DNA from: Modestobacter sp. VKM Ac-2985 | GTDB taxonomy: Bacteria; Actinomycetota; Actinomycetes; Mycobacteriales; Geodermatophilaceae | Length of the DNA: 64,000 nt | Reading direction: 5' to 3' | NCBI RefSeq assembly: GCF_026967925.1 | Contig: NZ_JAPVBI010000001.1 | Coordinates: 1,511,894-1,575,893, forward strand | Shown: positions 60,107 through 64,000 of the stretch, piece by piece | Position numbering within the stretch: the stretch's first letter is position 1 | Layout of the letters: every line of letters starts with the position of its first letter | The notes under the pieces: generated by a model | The model's database searches: none | Told to the model about the DNA's origin: nothing | What the model saw: only the letters and a program-made list of their open reading frames with translations | Made by a program: the position numbers and the translations under genes

Positions 60107-60724
60107 TCAGACGTCGGCGCCCAGCGGGACCTGCGGCTTGGGGAAGCGCCAGCGGCGGATCATCGTCGCCCGACTGACGCCGTACCAGATCAGGCTGCGC
60201 ATCTTCTGGTCGGTGTTCGGGAAGCGCTCGGTGACCTTCGCCTTGATCTTGCGGCCGAGGAGGAAGGAGTCCCCGATGATCACCAGGAAGAAGGCGAACC
60301 AGACGAACACGGTGTAGCTCTGTACGGCCGGGACGGGGATGAAGTAGCCGATCAGCACCAGGGCTGCCACCGCCAGGAAGAAGCTGCCGGCGTTGCGGCG
60401 GGCGTCGACGACGTCGCGGACCAACCGGCGCACCGGGCCGCGGTCCCGGGCGGGCAGGGCGCTGTCGTCGCCACGGGCGGCAGCGGCACGGGTGGTGCCC
60501 CGCCCGGCGGCCTGCTGCTCGCGCATCCGCTTGTACGCCTCCTTGCGCGTGGTCGGCGGCGGCGGCACCGGGCCGGTGCGACGGCCCTGGGCCTGGTTGC
60601 GCCGGGGGGTCGGCCGGCCCTTGCCCGTCGTGCCGAGCGCCGTCGACCCGTGCGGGGTGATGGTGTCGGCGGCGTCCGGCGTCGTGTCGGAGGCGGGACG
60701 GCGGCCGGGCAGGCGGAGCTTCAC
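60107..60724 (-). CDS. DUF3043 membrane protein
   Basis: A 205-residue protein of the DUF3043 family (M. tuberculosis Rv2203 type). A long basic, Thr/Pro-rich cytoplasmic start contains the conserved TRKEAYKRMREQQAAG. RDRGPVRRLVRDVVDARRNAGSFFL then leads into two membrane helices and a basic carboxy end (ERFPNTDQKMRSLIWYGVSRATMIRRWRFPKP). Function unknown. The homologue is next to the IscA-type gene in M. tuberculosis, as here. The GTG start is supported by TAGACT 8 bases ahead. Confidence 0.92.
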   Translation of the reverse strand: MKLRLPGRRPASDTTPDAADTITPHGSTALGTTGKGRPTPRRNQAQGRRTGPVPPPPTTRKEAYKRMREQQAAGRGTTRAAAARGDDSALPARDRGPVRRLVRDVVDARRNAGSFFLAVAALVLIGYFIPVPAVQSYTVFVWFAFFLVIIGDSFLLGRKIKAKVTERFPNTDQKMRSLIWYGVSRATMIRRWRFPKPQVPLGADV

Positions 60725-60732
60725 GGCTGCGG

Positions 60733-60738
60733 AGTCTA
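60733..60738 (-). promoter_or_regulatory. leaderless minus-10 box
   Basis: TAGACT on the minus strand, 8 bases before the GTG at 60724. Confidence 0.45.
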
Positions 60739-60927
60739 CGTGCCCGTGACGCGTCGACGGGGGTCCCGGCGGGTGTTGTCCCTCCGGTGGGCAGTGCGCA
60801 GGCCGCCCGTGCCCCGATCGCGCCGTACAGTGGGAAGCAGCTCCGCCCCGGCGGTGTTGGCCGTTCTGAGAGCCCGTCCTCCGTGGCGGGCCGAGCAGGA
60901 CACCCTCGAGTGTGGGAGGACCACGAC

Positions 60928-61284
60928 ATGACCGTGCAGGACACGCAGGCCCCCGGCGCCACCGGCGTCATCCTCAGCGACCCCGCCGCCCTGAAGGTGA
61001 AGACGCTGCTGGAGCAGGAGGGTCGCGACGACCTGCGGCTGCGGATCGCGGTGCAGCCGGGAGGTTGCTCGGGTCTCCGGTACCAGCTGTTCTTCGACGA
61101 GCGCTTCCTCGACGGTGATCAGACCTTCGAGTTCGGTGGCGTCGAGGTCATCGTCGACCGGATGAGCATCCCGTACCTCAGTGGCGCGACGATCGACTTC
61201 GTCGACACCATCGAGAAGCAGGGCTTCACCATCGACAACCCGAACGCGGGCGGTTCCTGCGCCTGCGGCGACTCGTTCCACTGA
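60928..61284 (+). CDS. erpA: HesB/IscA/ErpA-type iron-sulfur insertion protein
   Basis: A 118-residue A-type carrier that hands iron-sulfur clusters to target enzymes. The three conserved cysteines are present: GGCSGLRYQL and, at the carboxy end, GGSCACGDSFH. The fold is otherwise typical (DPAALKVKTLLEQEG, FEFGGVEVIVDRMSIPYLSGATIDFVDTIEKQGFTIDNPNA). The M. tuberculosis counterpart is Rv2204c. LipA and other cluster enzymes in the window are plausible clients (inference). GGGAGG eight bases before the ATG decides the start. Confidence 0.94.
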   Translation: MTVQDTQAPGATGVILSDPAALKVKTLLEQEGRDDLRLRIAVQPGGCSGLRYQLFFDERFLDGDQTFEFGGVEVIVDRMSIPYLSGATIDFVDTIEKQGFTIDNPNAGGSCACGDSFH

Positions 61285-61306
61285 TCGCCGGCTAGCGGCG
61301 AACGCA

Positions 61307-61342
61307 CGAGGCCCGGCACCCCGCGAGGGGTGCCGGGCCTCG
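61307..61342. terminator. terminator hairpin
   Basis: A perfect 16-bp stem (CGAGGCCCGGCACCCC and its complement) with GCGA loop, downstream of the IscA-type gene and facing the asnB end. Confidence 0.7.
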
Positions 61343-61443
61343 TCGCGTCCGGGGGAGTGCTGCCTCGGGTCACCGGTCCGTGGCCGGGCAGCCGTGGTCG
61401 GCGGACAGCGAGCTGCCGGCCACGGCGACCACCCGGCGGCGGG

Positions 61444-63378
61444 TCAGAGCCGGACGGGGTAGACCGGCTCCGGGATCTCCGGGGTGATCCGTTCCTCGAC
61501 GAAGATCCCGTGCCAGATCATGAAGACCAGCACACCCCAGACCTGCCGGGCGATCCGCTTGCTGGGCACCTCGGCCTCGCGCAGCCGGTCCAGCAGGCCG
61601 AGCACGTGGTCGCGGTCCAGCCACTCGTCGGTCTGGCTGTCGGTCACGATGCTGCGGGCCCAGTCGTGCAACGGGCCGGCCAGGAAGTCCGCCGTCGGCA
61701 CCGGGAAGCCGAGCTTGCGCCGGTTCATGATCTTCGGCGGGACGATCTGCCGCATCGCCTGGCGCAGTGCGTACTTGGTGGCGTCACCCCGGCTCGGCAC
61801 CCGCATCTCCAGCGGCAGGCTGCTGGCCAGGGCGAAGACCTCCGGGTCCAGGAACGGCACCCGCAGCTCGAGGGAGTTGGCCATGGTCATCTTGTCCGCC
61901 TTGACCAGGATGTCGCCGCGGAGCCAGGTGAAGAGGTCGACGTACTGCATCGCCGTCACGTCGTCGTAGCCGGCCTCGCGGGTCTGCCGGTAGAGGGCCT
62001 CGGTGACCGTGACGTGCGAGAGGTCGGGGTCGCGGCCGGGCAGCAGCTGGGCGAGCTCGTCGGCGTTGAGGTTGCGGGCGTTGCCGTAGTACCGCTCCTC
62101 GAGCGGGATCGACGCCCGGCGCAGCAGGTCCTGCCCCCGGACGCCCTCGGGCACCAGCCGGGACAGCCCGCCCAGTGCCCGCCGGCCGGCGGCCGGGAGC
62201 TTCGACGCCCAGGCCAGGCTCAGGGGCTCGCGGTAGATCGTGTAGCCGCCGAACAGCTCGTCGGCGCCCTCACCGGACAGCACGACCTTCACGTGCTTGC
62301 GAGCCTCGCGGGCCACGAAGTACAGCGGCACGAGCGCCGGGTCGGCGACCGGGTCGTCCAGGTACCAGACGACCGTGGGGATCGCATCGGCGAACTCCTG
62401 CGCGGTGACCTCCACCGGGACGTGCTTCACGCCCAGGATCGCCGCCGACTCCGCGGCGATGTCGACCTCCGAGGTGGCCTCCCGCTGGAAGCCGACGGTG
62501 AAGGTGACCAGGTCGGGGTTGTACTTGTGCGCCAGGGCGGCGACGGCGGTGGAGTCGATCCCGCTGGAGAGGAACGACCCCACGGTGACGTCGGCACGCA
62601 TGTGCTTGGCCACCGAGTCCTCGAGCACCTCGGCGATCCGGTCGAAGAGGGCCTGCTCCGACCCGGGGGTGACCGGCTTCGGCGCGAACGTCGGGTGGAA
62701 CCAGCGCTTCGTCTGCAGCTCGCCGTCCGTGACGGTGAAGCTGGTGCCGCTCTCGATCCGCCGGATGCCCCGGTGGAGGGTGGCGGGCTCGGGCACGTAC
62801 TGCAGCGTCAGGTAGTGCTGCAGGGACGCCGGGTCGACACCGCCGGTGCCGGGGGTGCCGCCGAGCATCTCCAGCAGGGCCTTCTTCTCCGAGCTGAAGG
62901 CCAGGCCGCCGTCGGCCAGTCGGGCGGTGAACAGCGGCTTGATGCCGAAGGCGTCCCGGGCGCCGAACGCCGTCCCGGTCCGGGTGTCCCAGATGACGAA
63001 GGCGAACATGCCCCGCAGTCGAGGCAGGATGGCCTCGCCCCACAGGTGGTAACCGGCCACGATCGCCTCGGTGTCGCCCTCGGTGGCGAAGGTGGCGCCG
63101 GCGGCCTTCAGCTCCTCGCGCAGCTCCAGGTAGTTGTAGATCTCACCGTTGAAGACGATCCGGTAGCGGCCCTCGGCGTAGGGCATGGGCTGGGGGCTGC
63201 CCTCGATGTCGATGAACGCCAGCCGGTTGAAACCGAGCACCGCGTGCCGGTCCGACCAGACCTCCCGGTCGTCGGGGCCACGGTGTCGCAGGCACCGCAG
63301 GGCGTGCTGCACCCCGGAGACCGTCTGCTCGTCGACCCGTTCGGCGTCGGTGGACAGGTAGGCCAGCAGGCCGCACAT
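61444..63378 (-). CDS. asnB: asparagine synthase (glutamine-hydrolysing)
   Basis: A 644-residue class II amidotransferase. Cys2 immediately after the initiator Met is the glutaminase nucleophile (MCGLLAYLS), with RHRGPDDREVW and VFNGEIYNYLELREEL in the glutaminase domain. The synthetase domain has the ATP loop SFLSSGIDSTAVAALA and VLSGEGADELFGGYTIYRE. The actinobacterial AsnB/LtsA group is linked to cell-wall modification as well as asparagine supply. The start is unambiguous because Cys must be residue 2; GGAG precedes it. It is close to the IscA-type and DUF3043 genes as in M. tuberculosis (Rv2201). Confidence 0.97.
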   Translation of the reverse strand: MCGLLAYLSTDAERVDEQTVSGVQHALRCLRHRGPDDREVWSDRHAVLGFNRLAFIDIEGSPQPMPYAEGRYRIVFNGEIYNYLELREELKAAGATFATEGDTEAIVAGYHLWGEAILPRLRGMFAFVIWDTRTGTAFGARDAFGIKPLFTARLADGGLAFSSEKKALLEMLGGTPGTGGVDPASLQHYLTLQYVPEPATLHRGIRRIESGTSFTVTDGELQTKRWFHPTFAPKPVTPGSEQALFDRIAEVLEDSVAKHMRADVTVGSFLSSGIDSTAVAALAHKYNPDLVTFTVGFQREATSEVDIAAESAAILGVKHVPVEVTAQEFADAIPTVVWYLDDPVADPALVPLYFVAREARKHVKVVLSGEGADELFGGYTIYREPLSLAWASKLPAAGRRALGGLSRLVPEGVRGQDLLRRASIPLEERYYGNARNLNADELAQLLPGRDPDLSHVTVTEALYRQTREAGYDDVTAMQYVDLFTWLRGDILVKADKMTMANSLELRVPFLDPEVFALASSLPLEMRVPSRGDATKYALRQAMRQIVPPKIMNRRKLGFPVPTADFLAGPLHDWARSIVTDSQTDEWLDRDHVLGLLDRLREAEVPSKRIARQVWGVLVFMIWHGIFVEERITPEIPEPVYPVRL

Positions 63379-63408
63379 GCGGGAGGTCTCCAGGTGAGGG
63401 GGAGGGGG

Positions 63409-63425
63409 CGGGGCCGACGGCCCCG
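63409..63425 (-). terminator. short hairpin after the DUF3817 gene
   Basis: GGGGCC and GGCCCC flanking GAC, just beyond the DUF3817 stop and ahead of asnB. Confidence 0.35.
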
Positions 63426-63428
63426 GGA

Positions 63429-63803
63429 TCAGACGCGCTCGCCGGCGCGGGTCTTGCGGGTCGCGATCCGCTCGGCGAAGAACGACAGGACGGGGACCGT
63501 GCCGGCCAGCAGCATCAGCACCGAGCCCTTGAACGTCCACCGGGCGCGGAGCGCCAGGTCGCAGGCGGTCACGAAGAAGATCGCGTAGAGCCAGCCGTGT
63601 GCGGTGCCGATGACGGTCACGGGACCGTCGACACCGGCCAGGTACTTCAGCGGGACGGCGACCAGGAAGAGGGCCACCAGCAGGACGCCGACGACCCAGG
63701 CCATCACCCGGTAGCGGAGCAGCGCAGCCGGGACGTCGCGCCCGACCCGGCGGGCCAACGCGCGCGGCAGGCGCGAGGCGGTGGCCGTGTGGTCAGCGGT
63801 CAC
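63429..63803 (-). CDS. DUF3817 membrane protein
   Basis: A 124-residue membrane protein with three helices; the DUF3817 pattern is clear: YRVMAWVVGVLLVALFLVAVPLKYLAG, then VIGTAHGWLYAIFFVTACDLALRARW and a last helix before a basic tail. Function unknown; related to Bacillus YdzA. Start GTG with GGAG five bases upstream. Its first 11 bases overlap the end of the upstream gene, so they are probably co-translated, and asnB follows 50 bases downstream. Confidence 0.9.
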   Translation of the reverse strand: MTADHTATASRLPRALARRVGRDVPAALLRYRVMAWVVGVLLVALFLVAVPLKYLAGVDGPVTVIGTAHGWLYAIFFVTACDLALRARWTFKGSVLMLLAGTVPVLSFFAERIATRKTRAGERV

Positions 63804-64000
63804 TGCTGCTCCCGGGCCGGAGTGCCTTCTCGTTCAGCTCGGCGAGGTAGGCGTTGTAGGCAGCGAGCTCCGGATCGCCCGTGGTGTCGATCCGTGGCCG
63901 CTGGTAGAGCACCAGGGAGGAGCCGGGCTCGTCGTCCGCGGGGTCCCGGGCCAGCTCGTCCTTGCACATCTTGAGGTAGAAGCCCAGGCCCATGAACCCG
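63793..64000 (-). CDS. unidentified protein, 3' part only
   Basis: The last 66 or more residues of a protein whose frame is open to the right window edge. A hydrophobic, glycine-containing stretch (GFMGLGFYLKMC) looks like the end of a membrane helix, followed by an acidic soluble tail (KDELARDPADDEPGSSLVLYQRPR, then IDTTGDPELAAYNAYLAELNEKAL). An internal ATG could be the start, but continuation upstream with Phe-Gly suggests a longer protein. Not recognised. It overlaps the DUF3817 start. Confidence 0.65.
   Translation of the reverse strand, partial: GFMGLGFYLKMCKDELARDPADDEPGSSLVLYQRPRIDTTGDPELAAYNAYLAELNEKALRPGSSSDR

Overview
The window is very GC-rich actinobacterial chromosome. F420-linked enzymes (an NADPH:F420 reductase, an LLM-family oxidoreductase and a PPOX-family protein), abundant leaderless starts, GlnE/GlnA nitrogen control and a DUF3043/DUF4191/RDD gene set all point to Actinomycetes. 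Gene content and protein style fit the Geodermatophilaceae (Blastococcus, Modestobacter, Geodermatophilus); that family-level placement is an inference. No rRNA, tRNA, insertion sequence, prophage or CRISPR array was seen. The only structural RNA gene is the RNase P RNA at 540-944.

The left part (1-14.8 kb) is accessory or stress-flavoured. In order it holds a truncated PIG-L deacetylase, rnpB, a TerC membrane protein, a membrane GGDEF-EAL protein and a DUF1232 protein. A Rv2629/Balon-like ribosome factor and a DUF8129 protein follow, fired from a mirror-symmetric divergent promoter. Then come a LacI regulator beside a secreted GH10 xylanase, a ChaB-like protein, a K+ channel convergently overlapping an M24 peptidase, a second diguanylate cyclase and an F420 reductase.

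The right part (15-64 kb) follows the order of the Mycobacterium tuberculosis segment from panB down to asnB: panB, glnA2, glnE, glnA, RDD, DUF4191, lipA, lipB, TIGR01777, sucB, lpd, pepA, gcvT, DUF3043, IscA-type, asnB. Insertions interrupt this backbone: nadE; a class I amidotransferase between glnA2 and glnE; CDGSH, beta-propeller, haem-oxygenase-like and GAF-chemoreceptor genes; a double AMIN-like secreted protein; an alpha/beta hydrolase with an aspartate nucleophile; a frameshifted GAF-EAL gene; an apolipoprotein-like repeat protein; a CDP-glycerol transferase/nucleotidyltransferase pair; leuS; and a holin-like/DUF3618 operon followed by a BrkB-family gene.

Functional themes: nitrogen assimilation (glnA under a clear four-half-site GlnR operator, glnE, glnA2, asnB, nadE); lipoate synthesis and use (lipA, lipB, sucB, lpdA, gcvT); c-di-GMP turnover (three proteins); and envelope and stress functions.

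Regulatory DNA is the most informative part. There are about fifteen leaderless starts with TAnnnT 6-8 bases before the start codon. A leaderless 11-residue leader peptide with three consecutive leucine codons and an intrinsic terminator lies ahead of leuS. Five or six promoters resemble the sigma-B/sigma-F type. An exact 27-bp hairpin with no obvious owner sits at 14865-14922.
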